The notes beneath the pieces are model-generated. The model had not been told where the DNA came from. It was given only the letters and a program-made list of their open reading frames with translations, and made no database searches. Positions 1-7,909 of a stretch of DNA of 25,229 bases are shown piece after piece. Source of the stretch: Gammaproteobacteria bacterium (GTDB lineage: Bacteria > Pseudomonadota > Gammaproteobacteria > Acidithiobacillales > Acidithiobacillaceae). The DNA is taken from NCBI GenBank assembly GCA_023381645.1, contig JAMCRJ010000087.1, positions 1-25,229 of the forward strand, given 5' to 3'. The position numbers were made by a program, and so were the translations under genes. Positions within the stretch are counted from its first letter, which is position 1; every line of letters begins with the position of its first letter.

Positions 1-361
1 TGTTGGCCGCCAGGCTGTCCGCCGTCACAAAAAAGCCCAGATTGCGCTTCACGATACGCCGCTCGTCCTCGGTCAGCCCCTTGGGGTCCTTCCACAGGGC
101 GATGTCCCTGGACATCTGAATTTCCTGCGGCATCCAGTGGTTGGCGCAGGCGGCGAGGTATTTATCCCAGGCCCATTGATATTTGAAGGGCACCAGTTGG
201 TTGACATCGGCGTGGCCGTTGATGATGCGCTTGTCTTCGGCGCGCACCCGTTCAAAACTGGTCATGTCAGTCTCCTCCATGCCGCCAGCATGCTCGGGAC
301 GCATTGCTAACGGTCCATTGAGAATGGGTTCTTTGCAACGATTTTCTTCAAAACTTAACAT
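1..361 (-). CDS. nrdB: Ribonucleoside-diphosphate reductase, beta subunit (partial, 5' part only)
   Basis: The first 120 codons are present; the gene runs off the left edge. NrdB is the small subunit of class I ribonucleotide reductase and houses the metal centre and tyrosyl radical used by NrdA. The visible part reads MLSFEENR at the N-terminus, then [19 protein letters not shown] and [16 protein letters not shown] followed by TADSLAAN. These resemble the Pseudomonas-type NrdB, and the Asp of TADS should be the first metal ligand. The start at 361 has a purine-rich AAGGAAAG just upstream and keeps the MLS(W/F) N-terminus. An alternative ATG at 265 has a stronger GGAGGAG Shine-Dalgarno sequence 6 bases ahead, so the start is not certain. 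It lies 31 bp downstream of nrdA on the same strand, surely in one operon. The remaining metal ligands and the radical Tyr are outside the window. Confidence 0.93.
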   Translation of the reverse strand, partial: MLSFEENRCKEPILNGPLAMRPEHAGGMEETDMTSFERVRAEDKRIINGHADVNQLVPFKYQWAWDKYLAACANHWMPQEIQMSRDIALWKDPKGLTEDERRIVKRNLGFFVTADSLAAN

Positions 362-392
362 GATGCTTTCCTTGTTTTTAACAATTCCCGTA

Positions 393-3248
393 TCACTGAC
401 AGGCCTCACAGGTCGGGTCATCGATCGCACAGGCTTTGGGTTGACTTGATACAACCGCATTGAGGCTGCCCGTCTGCACCGTCGACTTTTCCGCTGCCGT
501 GGCGCCCAGTGAACGCAGGTAGTAGGTGGTCTTCAGGCCGCGTTTCCACGCCAGCCGGTAGATCTCGTCGATTTTCTTGCCGGAAGGCTGGCCGAAATAG
601 AGGTTGAGACTCTGGGCCTGATCCAGCCATTTCTGCCGCCGCGCCGCCGCTTCCACCAGCCATTCCGGGCCGATTTCAAAGGCATTGGCATACAGGGGCT
701 TGATGCTGGCCGGAATGCGGTCTACGGGCATCACCGAGCCATCGAAGTATTTCAAATCGTTGACCATGACCTCATCCCAGAGTTCCAGGTGTTTCAGGTC
801 GTGGACCAGATAGCTGTTTACCACCGTAAACTCGCCGGACAGGTTGGATTTGACATAGAGGTTCTGGTAAATCGGCTCAATACCCTGGCTGACACCGACA
901 ATGTTGGAGATGGTGGCGGTGGGCGCAACGGCCAGGCAATTACTGTTGCGCATGCCGCCCTGCACCTTGCTACGCAGTGCAGCCCAGTCCAGATGCTGGC
1001 TGCGGTCCACGTCTACGCCGTGCTCACGGCTGGCTGCGAGCCGTTCGATGCTGTCGATGGGCAGGATACCCTGACTCCACAGGGATCCTGGGAAGCTCTG
1101 ATAGCTGCCCCGTTCCCGGGCCAGATCGGCCGACGCATCAATGGCATGGTAGGAAATGATTTCCTGGCTGATATCGGCAAAGGCGAGGGCTGCGGCCGAA
1201 GCGTAAGGAATCCGCATCTGCAACAGGGCATCGGAGAAGCCCATCAGCCCCAGGCCCACCGGCCGGTGCCGCAGATTGCTGTTGCGCGCCTTGGCGACGG
1301 CGTAGTAGTTCATGTCGATGACATTATCCAGCATCCGCATGGCAACGCGGATGGTGCGGCTCAGCTTCTCCTCATCCATGAGCGCCAGCAACTCTTCCGG
1401 GCTGCTGTCCTCGCGCAATGCGCCGGTGTCGGTGCCCCCCGCCGTTGCCCGCAAATGGGATACCAGGTTGACGGACCCCAGGTTGCAGACGGCAATTTCC
1501 CTGGCATTGGTGTTGAGGGTGATTTCGGTGCAGAGGTTGGAACTGTGCACTACCCCGACGTGCTGCTGCGGGCTGCGCAGGTTGCAGGGGTCCTTGAAGG
1601 TGATCCAGGGATGGCCGGTCTCGAAGAGCATGGTCAGCATTTTGCGCCAGAGATGAATGGCGGGCATGCGCTTGAACAATTCGATGCTGCCCGCATCCGC
1701 CATGCGCTCATAGTGCTCATAGCGCTCCCGGAAGGCCGACCCGGTGAGGTCATGTAAATCCGGCGTTTCGTTGGGGCTGAACAGCGTCCACATCGCGTTG
1801 CTTTCCACGCGCTCCATGAAGAGGTCGGGGATCCAGTTGGCGGTATTCATATCGTGGGTGCGGCGGCGGTCGTCGCCGGTATTCTTGCGCAGTTCGAGGA
1901 ATTCCTCGATATCCATGTGCCAGGTTTCCAGGTAGGCGCAGACCGCGCCTTTGCGCTTGCCGCCCTGATTGACTGCCACCGCCGTGTCGTTGACCACTTT
2001 GAGGAAGGGAACGACGCCCTGCGACTTGCCATTGGTGCCTTTGATGAAGGAGCCCAGCGCACGCACCGGCGTCCAGTCGTTCCCCAGCCCGCCGCTGAAC
2101 TTGGAGAGCATGGCGTTTTCTTTGATGGCTTCGTAGATGTCATCCAGGTCGTCACCCACGGTGGTCAGGAAGCAACTGGACAACTGCGGGCGCAAGGTTC
2201 CGGCGTTGAACAAGGTGGGCGTCGAACTGACGAAGTCGAAGCTGGACAGCACTTCGTAAAAGGCGATGGCGTGGGCTTCGCGGTCGACTTCATTCATCGC
2301 CAGACCCATGGCCACCCGCATCCAGAAGGCTTGCGGCAATTCGATGCGGCGCTCCCGTACATGCAAAAAGTAGCGATCATACAGAATCTGCATGCCCAGA
2401 TACTGGAAATCCAGGTCTCGCTCCGGTCGGAGCGCGGCGGTGATGCGTTCCAGATCATACTGCCCCAGGCGTGGGTCGATCAGCTCATTCTGGATGCCGG
2501 TTTGCAGATAGTCGCGGAAATACTGGGGATAACGTGCGGTCATCTCCGCCTGGGTCGCGGCTTCACCGAGCACTTCCCAGCGCACGCGGTCGAGGAGCAG
2601 GCGCGCCGAGGCGTAGGCGTAGGCGGGATCGCGCTCGATCAGCACCCGGCTGGCCAGAATGGGGGCCTGAAACAGCTCATCCTCGCTGATGCCGTCGTAG
2701 AGATTTTTGACGGTGTTGCCGAGAATGGCATCTATCGACACGGCGGTGCCCAGGCCACTGCAGGCTTCTTCGATAACGGCGCGCAGTCGTGCCATGTCCA
2801 GTGCCCGCTGGCTGCCATTCGGATAGCTGACCTGAATAACCGGGACCTCGGCTGGGGTTTCAGCCGCGGCTTGTTGGCGGCGTTCCCGCGCGCGCTCCTC
2901 GCGATAAAGCACATAGGCCCTGGCTACTTCGTGTTCGCCGGCGCGCATGAGCGCCAGTTCCACCTGATCCTGAATGTCCTCGATGTGAAAGGTGCCGCCC
3001 CCCGGCTGGCGCCGTTTCAGTGCTTCAATCACCTGATCTGTCAGGCGGCTGACGAGGTCACGAACGCGCGCGCTTGCCGCCCCGCTGCCGCCTTCCACGG
3101 CCAGGAAGGCCTTCGTCACAGCGATATGAATCTTGCTGGCATCAAAATTGACTATCGCGTTGTTGCGACGAATGACTTTGTAATGGCTGGCTTCGGAAGG
3201 GTCGTAGGCAGGGTTGCCGATGATGGCCTGGGTAGTAGGATTGGACAT
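393..3248 (-). CDS. nrdA: Ribonucleoside-diphosphate reductase, alpha subunit (class Ia)
   Basis: The 951-residue catalytic subunit reduces ribonucleoside diphosphates to deoxyribonucleotides in the cytoplasm, with NrdB as radical donor. Visible landmarks are an N-terminal ATP cone (about residues 23-117), a second cone-like segment (about 127-215), and the redox pair C359 (SSCFLTT) and C588 (CNLGSVNL). The active-site run N571-L-C573-T-E575 holds the thiyl-radical Cys. Y909-Y910 (KTTYYLRS) lie on the radical path, and the C-terminal tail carries C947-x2-C950 for re-reduction, with a further C940. The open frame extends 20 codons upstream, but the ATG at 3248 is preceded by CTGGAG at good spacing and matches the family N-terminus, so the longer start is rejected. 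It is longer than E. coli NrdA because of the extra N-terminal domain. It is first in the operon with nrdB and is driven by the promoter at 3319-3346. Confidence 0.97.
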   Translation of the reverse strand: MSNPTTQAIIGNPAYDPSEASHYKVIRRNNAIVNFDASKIHIAVTKAFLAVEGGSGAASARVRDLVSRLTDQVIEALKRRQPGGGTFHIEDIQDQVELALMRAGEHEVARAYVLYREERARERRQQAAAETPAEVPVIQVSYPNGSQRALDMARLRAVIEEACSGLGTAVSIDAILGNTVKNLYDGISEDELFQAPILASRVLIERDPAYAYASARLLLDRVRWEVLGEAATQAEMTARYPQYFRDYLQTGIQNELIDPRLGQYDLERITAALRPERDLDFQYLGMQILYDRYFLHVRERRIELPQAFWMRVAMGLAMNEVDREAHAIAFYEVLSSFDFVSSTPTLFNAGTLRPQLSSCFLTTVGDDLDDIYEAIKENAMLSKFSGGLGNDWTPVRALGSFIKGTNGKSQGVVPFLKVVNDTAVAVNQGGKRKGAVCAYLETWHMDIEEFLELRKNTGDDRRRTHDMNTANWIPDLFMERVESNAMWTLFSPNETPDLHDLTGSAFRERYEHYERMADAGSIELFKRMPAIHLWRKMLTMLFETGHPWITFKDPCNLRSPQQHVGVVHSSNLCTEITLNTNAREIAVCNLGSVNLVSHLRATAGGTDTGALREDSSPEELLALMDEEKLSRTIRVAMRMLDNVIDMNYYAVAKARNSNLRHRPVGLGLMGFSDALLQMRIPYASAAALAFADISQEIISYHAIDASADLARERGSYQSFPGSLWSQGILPIDSIERLAASREHGVDVDRSQHLDWAALRSKVQGGMRNSNCLAVAPTATISNIVGVSQGIEPIYQNLYVKSNLSGEFTVVNSYLVHDLKHLELWDEVMVNDLKYFDGSVMPVDRIPASIKPLYANAFEIGPEWLVEAAARRQKWLDQAQSLNLYFGQPSGKKIDEIYRLAWKRGLKTTYYLRSLGATAAEKSTVQTGSLNAVVSSQPKACAIDDPTCEACQ

Positions 3249-3312
3249 GGGCGGACTCCAGATCAGGGCGGAGGTGAATACAAGCAGCGATAGCGGAAGA
3301 CATGGCACCTGG

Positions 3313-3328
3313 ATACTAAATATAGACT
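3313..3328 (-). promoter_or_regulatory. NrdR box 1 (covers the nrd -10)
   Basis: The + strand reads ATACTAAATATAGACT. Against the known NrdR palindrome ACACWATATATWGTGT it matches 12 of 16 positions, with the core CTAAATATAG matching 9 of 10. It covers the predicted -10 element. NrdR is a (d)NTP-sensing repressor of ribonucleotide reductase genes that binds paired boxes about three helical turns apart; the partner box starts exactly 31 bp away. Confidence 0.7.
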
Positions 3329-3346
3329 TGTTTTTGTTGGTGTCAA
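3319..3346 (-). promoter_or_regulatory. Sigma70-type promoter of nrdAB
   Basis: On the minus strand there is a perfect -35 TTGACA (3341-3346), a 16 bp spacer and a -10 TATATT (3319-3324, 5 of 6 consensus). This predicts a transcription start near 3312 and a leader of about 60 nt before the nrdA ATG at 3248. Both elements are overlapped by NrdR-like boxes, which suggests repression by promoter occlusion. Confidence 0.75.
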
Positions 3347-3359
3347 CTACATCTTGTGC
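3344..3359 (-). promoter_or_regulatory. NrdR box 2 (touches the nrd -35)
   Basis: The + strand reads CAACTACATCTTGTGC, with a core CTACATCTTGTG very close to known gammaproteobacterial NrdR boxes. It overlaps the end of the -35 element (3344-3346) and begins 31 bp from box 1, the usual phase of NrdR box pairs. The nrdR gene itself is not in the window. Confidence 0.75.
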
Positions 3360-3397
3360 ATAATATGGTGTGCAAGTGGTGCAAAAGATGTGGATAA
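3355..3397 (-). promoter_or_regulatory. Cluster of DnaA-box-like sites upstream of nrdAB
   Basis: Read on the minus strand, 3389-3397 is TTATCCACA, an exact strong DnaA box, and 3355-3363 is TTATGCACA, which fits TTWTNCACA. A third site at 3378-3386 (TTTTGCACC) has one mismatch, and 3369-3377 (ACTTGCACA) is weaker. All have the same orientation and lie just upstream of the -35, the first overlapping NrdR box 2. E. coli nrdAB is known to be DnaA-controlled from boxes upstream of its promoter, so the same control is plausible here. Confidence 0.6.
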
Positions 3398-3462
3398 CCG
3401 GACCAGCGGCATCATTTCACGACAAAATTTTATCCCTATCGACGGGCGGATCGGGGTGCGGC

Positions 3463-3482
3463 CCCGGCTGCTGGCAGCCGGG
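3463..3482. repeat. Perfect inverted repeat, 8-9 bp arms
   Basis: CCCGGCTG and CAGCCGGG flank CTGG (a 9 bp stem if the loop closes to 2 nt). No T-run follows on either strand, so it is not a typical terminator. It sits about 90 bp upstream of the tldD start and could be an operator or leader hairpin. Function unknown. Confidence 0.55.
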
Positions 3483-3572
3483 TCTGTAGCAGGCGCAACA
3501 GATAGCCTTGGACTTGTTCTAAACCATGGGTTGGGCGCATACTGACCCTCTTATCTGTCAGAAAGGAACGTC

Positions 3573-5018
3573 ATGACTGCCTCAGCCCTGGAAATTGCCC
3601 GCGCTACCCTTTTTGCACCTGGCGGAATCAGCGAAGGGGCGTTGGAAAAGGTGTTCGGTCGCCTCTCCCATCGCGCCCTGGATGATGCGGATCTGTATTT
3701 TCAGTACAGCCGCAGCGAGGGCTTTAGCCTGGAAGAAGGGGTCGTGAAGTCAGGCAGTCACTCCATTGAACAGGGAGTGGGTGTGCGGGCGGTGAGCGGT
3801 GAGCGTCAGGGGTTGGCCTATTCTGACGAAATCGCGGTTGATGCCTTGTTGACGGCGGCGGATGCGGCGCGCGCCATTGTCCATCGTCCGGGTCAGACGA
3901 AAGGACTGGTCTGGCAGCAGCGTCCGGGGCTGGCACTATATCCGCCGGTCGATCCTCTGGCTTCCATTTCCAATAGCGAGAAAATCGCCCTGCTGGAACG
4001 GGTGGAACGGGCCGCCCGGGCCTGTGATCCGCGCATCGTCCAGGTGATGGCCAGCCTCAATGCCCGCTTCGAGGCGGTGCTGGTGGCGCGTCTCGACGGT
4101 ACGATGGCTGCCGATGTGCGTCCCTTGGTGCGCCTCAACGTCTCCGCCATTGCCGAGCAGGACGGGCGGCGTGAGCAGGGCAGCGCCGGGGGCGGCGGCC
4201 GTTACGATTATCAGGCCTTTCTTCAGGGCGACATGGCCGAAGGCTTTGCCCGCGAAGCCGCGCGTCAGGCGCTCGTCAATCTGGAGGCGGAGGCGGCCCC
4301 TGCCGGCACCATGGAAGTGGTCCTCGGGCCGGGATGGCCGGGCGTGCTGCTGCACGAGGCAATTGGCCACGGACTGGAGGGGGACTTCAATCGCAAGGGC
4401 ACCAGCGCCTTTAGCGGTCGGGTCGGCCAGCGGGTTGCCGCGTCGGGTGTCACCGTCGTGGATGACGGTACGCTCGATAGTCGCCGCGGGAGCCTGAATG
4501 TCGATGACGAAGGGACTCCGACTCAGTGCACGACGCTGATCGAGGATGGCATTCTCAAAGGTTATCTGCAGGACACCCTGAACGCGCGTTTGACGGGGAC
4601 GCGTTCGACGGGTAACGGACGCCGCGAGTCTTACGCGCACTTGCCGATGCCGCGGATGACCAATACCTATATGCGGGCCGGGGACCGCGATCCCCGGGAA
4701 ATCATCGCCAGCGTCAAACGCGGACTCTACGCCGTCAACTTTGGTGGTGGCCAGGTGGACATCACCAACGGCAAATTCGTTTTTTCTGCATCGGAAGCGT
4801 ATCTGATTGAAAACGGTAGGATCACCAGGCCTGTCAAAGGCGCGACCCTGATCGGCAACGGCCCGGATGTGCTCACCAGGGTTGAAATGATCGGCAACGA
4901 CCTCCAGATGGATACAGGAGTGGGTACTTGTGGCAAGGATGGCCAGAGTGTGCCCGTAGGTGTTGGGCAGCCGACGTTGAAAATCCGTGATCTGACGGTG
5001 GGGGGAACACAGGGTTGA
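3573..5018 (+). CDS. tldD: Metalloprotease TldD
   Basis: The 481-residue protein has the normal length for TldD of the PmbA/TldD (U62) family. TldD works with TldE/PmbA as a heterodimeric Zn-dependent peptidase that degrades unfolded peptides, matures microcin B17-type peptides and affects CcdA antitoxin turnover. The HExxxH zinc motif is visible as H261-E-A-I-G-H266, and the conserved late Cys is C453 in [12 protein letters not shown]. The ATG at 3573 has AAAGGAA 5 bases upstream, and the N-terminus ([18 protein letters not shown]) looks like the family. It is transcribed divergently from nrdAB and sits 97 bp upstream of ftsH, where E. coli has rlmE. The partner gene tldE/pmbA is not in the window. 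No signal peptide is seen, in line with a cytoplasmic enzyme. Confidence 0.96.
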   Translation: MTASALEIARATLFAPGGISEGALEKVFGRLSHRALDDADLYFQYSRSEGFSLEEGVVKSGSHSIEQGVGVRAVSGERQGLAYSDEIAVDALLTAADAARAIVHRPGQTKGLVWQQRPGLALYPPVDPLASISNSEKIALLERVERAARACDPRIVQVMASLNARFEAVLVARLDGTMAADVRPLVRLNVSAIAEQDGRREQGSAGGGGRYDYQAFLQGDMAEGFAREAARQALVNLEAEAAPAGTMEVVLGPGWPGVLLHEAIGHGLEGDFNRKGTSAFSGRVGQRVAASGVTVVDDGTLDSRRGSLNVDDEGTPTQCTTLIEDGILKGYLQDTLNARLTGTRSTGNGRRESYAHLPMPRMTNTYMRAGDRDPREIIASVKRGLYAVNFGGGQVDITNGKFVFSASEAYLIENGRITRPVKGATLIGNGPDVLTRVEMIGNDLQMDTGVGTCGKDGQSVPVGVGQPTLKIRDLTVGGTQG

Positions 5019-5042
5019 GGAAGCTGCTCTTGTCAGGCAGTC

Positions 5043-5082
5043 TTGAGAAGGTTAAGATCGGACGATATATTGGTCTTATAAT
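5043..5082 (+). promoter_or_regulatory. Candidate promoter(s) of ftsH
   Basis: TTGAGA (5043-5048) lies 17 bp from TATATT (5066-5071), each 5 of 6 to consensus. A second, perfect -10 TATAAT is at 5077-5082 but has only a poor -35. The preceding C makes CTTGAGA, a little like a sigma32 -35, but no CCCCAT-type -10 follows, so heat-shock control is not supported by sequence alone. Confidence 0.55.
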
Positions 5083-5115
5083 CAGTCTAAATTCTCCCGG
5101 TCGGGGGGTGAGCTA

Positions 5116-7041
5116 ATGAATAATTTCTTAAAAAATATACTGTTGTGGGTGGCGATCGGCGTTATCCTGATGCTGGTGTTCCAGAACCTCAATACGAGCA
5201 GTTCTACCCCGGCACAGGCCATGGATTTTTCGACCTTCGTGAGTAGTATCAAGCAAGGTCAGGTTGCGGATGTCACCATCAACGGTAATCATGTGGACGG
5301 CAGCCTGAATTCGGGGCAGCATTTCAGCGTCTACACCCCGGCAAACGACACCCAGATTGTTCCCCAACTGTTGGCCGCGGGAGTGAAAATCTCGGTCAAG
5401 CCCCCGGAGGGGCAGTCGCTGCTGCTCTCCATTCTCATCTCATGGTTCCCGATGTTGCTGCTGATCGGCGTGTGGATATTCTTCATGCGCCAGATGGGTG
5501 GTGGTGGTGCCGGTGGCCGCGGCGCGATGACCTTTGGCCGCAGCAAGGCGCGGATGCTGACGGAAGAAAACAACAAGGTCACTTTTGCCGATGTGGCAGG
5601 TGTCGAAGAAGCCAAGGACGAACTGGCCGAGATTGTTGAATTCCTGCGCGATCCACAGAAATTCCAGCGCCTTGGCGGGCGTATTCCCAAGGGTGTGCTG
5701 CTCATGGGTTCGCCCGGTTCCGGAAAGACCCTGCTGGCGCGTGCCATCGCCGGAGAAGCGCGGGTACCGTTCTTCTCCATCTCCGGTTCTGACTTCGTGG
5801 AAATGTTCGTAGGCGTGGGCGCATCGCGGGTTCGCGACATGTTCGAGCAGGCAAAAAAGCATGCCCCCTGCATTATCTTCATCGATGAAATCGACGCAGT
5901 GGGTCGTCAGCGTGGCGCTGGCCTGGGTGGCGGTAACGACGAACGCGAGCAGACCCTGAATCAGTTGCTGGTGGAGATGGATGGGTTTGAAGGCACCGAG
6001 GGCATCATTGTTGTTGCCGCCACCAACCGTCCGGATGTGCTGGACCCGGCGCTGTTGCGGCCCGGTCGCTTCGACCGGCAGGTCACCGTACCGTTGCCGG
6101 ACATTCGCGGACGCGAGCAGATTCTGCAGGTACACATGCGCAAGGTGCCGATTGCCCCCGACGTGGACGCCAAGGTCATTGCCCGCGGTACCCCTGGCTT
6201 CTCCGGCGCCGATCTGGCCAACCTGGTCAATGAAGCGGCGCTGATGGCGGCTCGTAGAAGCAAGCGTCTGGTGGACATGATTGACTTTGAAGATGCCAAG
6301 GACAAGGTCATGATGGGCGCCGAACGCAAGTCGGTGGTGATGAGCGACAAACAGCGTGAAACCACGGCCTATCACGAGTCCGGCCATGCCGTGGTGGCCA
6401 AGCTGCTTCCGGGCACGGACCCTGTGCATAAAGTCACCATTATCCCGCGTGGCCGGGCCCTGGGGCTCACCATGCAGTTGCCGACGGAGGATCGCTTCAA
6501 CTACGAGCGTCAGGAAATTCTCAACAATATCTCCATTCTCATGGGTGGGCGCATCGCCGAAGAAGTATTCCTCAACCAGATGACGACCGGCGCAGGCAAT
6601 GACATCGAGCGTGCCACCGACCTGGCGCGGCGCATGGTGACCCAGTGGGGTATGTCCGGCATCGGGCCGATGGTCATTGGTGAAAAAGAGGAAGAGGTAT
6701 TCATTGGTCGGGAAATGACCAAGCACAGCAATATCTCCGAGCAGACGGCGAGAACTGTGGACGGAGAGGTGCGCGATATCATTCAGGAGCGCTACGGAAT
6801 TGCCCGTAAACTGATCGAAGAAAATCGCGACAAGGTCGAGGCCATGGCCCGGGCCCTGCTGAAATATGAGACGTTGGATGCAAAACAGGTGAGCGCCATC
6901 ATGGCGGGGCATGATCCGCAGCCGCCGGTGGAAGGTGGAACGGGAAGCTATCCCTCCACCCCCGACGGCAATGTCAGTACGGCCGACAAATCCGGCGGGC
7001 AGTCGTTGCCCGGACTCAACCCCGGCGAGCACCCGGTTTGA
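5116..7041 (+). CDS. ftsH: ATP-dependent zinc metalloprotease FtsH
   Basis: The 641-residue membrane-anchored AAA+ protease degrades misfolded membrane proteins and short-lived regulators such as sigma32 and LpxC in E. coli. Domain order: a first transmembrane helix (about residues 5-24), a periplasmic segment, and a second helix (about 103-125). The AAA module follows with Walker A GSPGSGKT (198-205), Walker B IIFIDEID (253-260) and the second region of homology ending in GRFDR, with arginine fingers R318 and R321. The protease domain has HESGH (420-424), and D496 ([10 protein letters not shown]) is the third zinc ligand. The C-terminal tail is Gly/Pro/Ser-rich. The ATG at 5116 follows GGGGTGAG, a good Shine-Dalgarno sequence. 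The stop overlaps the TTG start of folP. The ftsH-folP-glmM linkage is conserved in proteobacteria. Confidence 0.98.
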   Translation: MNNFLKNILLWVAIGVILMLVFQNLNTSSSTPAQAMDFSTFVSSIKQGQVADVTINGNHVDGSLNSGQHFSVYTPANDTQIVPQLLAAGVKISVKPPEGQSLLLSILISWFPMLLLIGVWIFFMRQMGGGGAGGRGAMTFGRSKARMLTEENNKVTFADVAGVEEAKDELAEIVEFLRDPQKFQRLGGRIPKGVLLMGSPGSGKTLLARAIAGEARVPFFSISGSDFVEMFVGVGASRVRDMFEQAKKHAPCIIFIDEIDAVGRQRGAGLGGGNDEREQTLNQLLVEMDGFEGTEGIIVVAATNRPDVLDPALLRPGRFDRQVTVPLPDIRGREQILQVHMRKVPIAPDVDAKVIARGTPGFSGADLANLVNEAALMAARRSKRLVDMIDFEDAKDKVMMGAERKSVVMSDKQRETTAYHESGHAVVAKLLPGTDPVHKVTIIPRGRALGLTMQLPTEDRFNYERQEILNNISILMGGRIAEEVFLNQMTTGAGNDIERATDLARRMVTQWGMSGIGPMVIGEKEEEVFIGREMTKHSNISEQTARTVDGEVRDIIQERYGIARKLIEENRDKVEAMARALLKYETLDAKQVSAIMAGHDPQPPVEGGTGSYPSTPDGNVSTADKSGGQSLPGLNPGEHPV

Positions 7042-7871
7042 CCCTGACGCTGGATTGCAACGGGCGCCCCTTGGTTCTCGGGCGCCCTTGTGTTATGGGA
7101 GTGCTCAATATCACTCCTGATTCCTTTTCGGATGGCGGCACCTATCTGTCTGCGGATGCCGCCCTCGTGCGCGCCAAACGGATGTGGGAGGAGGGTGCCG
7201 ATATCATCGATATCGGGGCGGAATCCACCCGCCCCGGGGCGCCGGCGGTGACGCAGGAGGAAGAGTTGCGGCGACTTCTGCCGGTGTTGGAGGCGGTGGC
7301 GGCAGAGGTGCCGCTGCCCATTTCCGTTGACACCAGCAAAGCCGCTGTTATGCGTGCAGCCTGGTCTCTGGGCGCAGGGCTCATGAATGATGTGACCGCG
7401 TTGCGTGCTGATCCGCTGGCACTGGAGACCATCGCAGGGTTGGGTATTCCTGTCTGTCTGATGCACATGCGGGGTACCCCGCAGAATATGCAGGAGAACA
7501 CCCATTACCGCGATGTCGTGGCAGAGGTGAAGGATTTCCTGTTCGAGCGTGTGGCACAGTGTGTCGCCGCAGGTATTCCCCGGCACCATCTGCTGGTAGA
7601 TCCCGGCTTTGGTTTTGCCAAGGATCTGGAAGCAAACCGTACTTTGCTGCGCCATCTGGATGACCTTGCGTCCATAGAGGTGCCGCTGCTCGTCGGTCTT
7701 TCCCGCAAACGCATGATCGGTGAGCTCTCTGGCGTAGAATCGGCTTCAGGGCGTGTGGCGGGCAGTGTTGCCGCGGCACTTTGGGCGGTGTCGCGTGGCG
7801 CCTGCATCGTGCGCGTCCACGACGTCGCGGAAACGGTACAGGCCTTGCGGGTCTGGCGCGGATTGACCTGA
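7038..7871 (+). CDS. folP: Dihydropteroate synthase
   Basis: The 277-residue TIM-barrel enzyme condenses 6-hydroxymethyl-7,8-dihydropterin diphosphate with p-aminobenzoate in folate synthesis; it is the sulfonamide target. Family motifs are clear: [15 protein letters not shown] (from residue 20), [54 protein letters not shown] and the final RVHDVAET. The start is a TTG overlapping the ftsH stop (TTGA). It is chosen because DHPS enzymes need about 17-20 residues before the MG(I/V)LN strand, and the next in-frame ATG (7095) would cut into that strand. Only a weak purine run GGCGAG precedes it, so translation is probably coupled to ftsH. glmM follows after 38 bp. Confidence 0.96.
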   Translation: MTLTLDCNGRPLVLGRPCVMGVLNITPDSFSDGGTYLSADAALVRAKRMWEEGADIIDIGAESTRPGAPAVTQEEELRRLLPVLEAVAAEVPLPISVDTSKAAVMRAAWSLGAGLMNDVTALRADPLALETIAGLGIPVCLMHMRGTPQNMQENTHYRDVVAEVKDFLFERVAQCVAAGIPRHHLLVDPGFGFAKDLEANRTLLRHLDDLASIEVPLLVGLSRKRMIGELSGVESASGRVAGSVAAALWAVSRGACIVRVHDVAETVQALRVWRGLT

Positions 7872-7909
7872 TTTGAAGACTGCTGTTCCTATGTGGAGTT
7901 AGGGAAACG

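Larger units (their letters stand above)
3249..3572. promoter_or_regulatory. Divergent intergenic control region between nrdA and tldD
   Basis: This 324 bp region has no convincing gene. The nrdA-proximal part (3313-3397) is AT-rich and holds a promoter, two NrdR-like boxes and several DnaA-like boxes, listed separately. The tldD-proximal part holds a strong inverted repeat (3463-3482). A weak promoter-like pair for tldD, TTGTTC (3514-3519) and CATACT (3538-3543) with 18 bp between, is only suggestive. A 63-codon open frame beginning at 3354 has no ribosome binding site or recognisable content and runs through these sites; I do not call it a gene. Confidence 0.75.

Noticed and set aside
789..1757. 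322-codon + strand open frame antisense to nrdA
   Set aside because: It is a shadow of nrdA, with no family motif and no ribosome binding site worth noting.
1854..3293. 479-codon + strand open frame antisense to nrdA
   Set aside because: It lies wholly opposite the well-supported nrdA. The protein is His/Gly/Gln/Ala-rich with no recognisable domain, as expected from GC-biased codons read backwards.
3249..3308. Longer nrdA start (20 extra codons, hydrophobic, signal-like)
   Set aside because: NrdA is cytoplasmic, the ATG at 3248 has a good ribosome binding site, and the extra residues do not fit the family.
3354..3545. 63-codon + strand open frame in the nrdA-tldD spacer
   Set aside because: It begins within the DnaA/NrdR site cluster, has no Shine-Dalgarno sequence and crosses the inverted repeat; the regulatory reading is better supported.
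5042..5071. Sigma32 heat-shock promoter for ftsH
   Set aside because: Only the -35 half is similar; no CCCCAT-like -10 follows, so a sigma70 reading is preferred.
5440..7032. 530-codon minus-strand open frame opposite ftsH
   Set aside because: FtsH has every catalytic motif on the other strand. The antisense product is His/Gly/Arg-rich and resembles no family.
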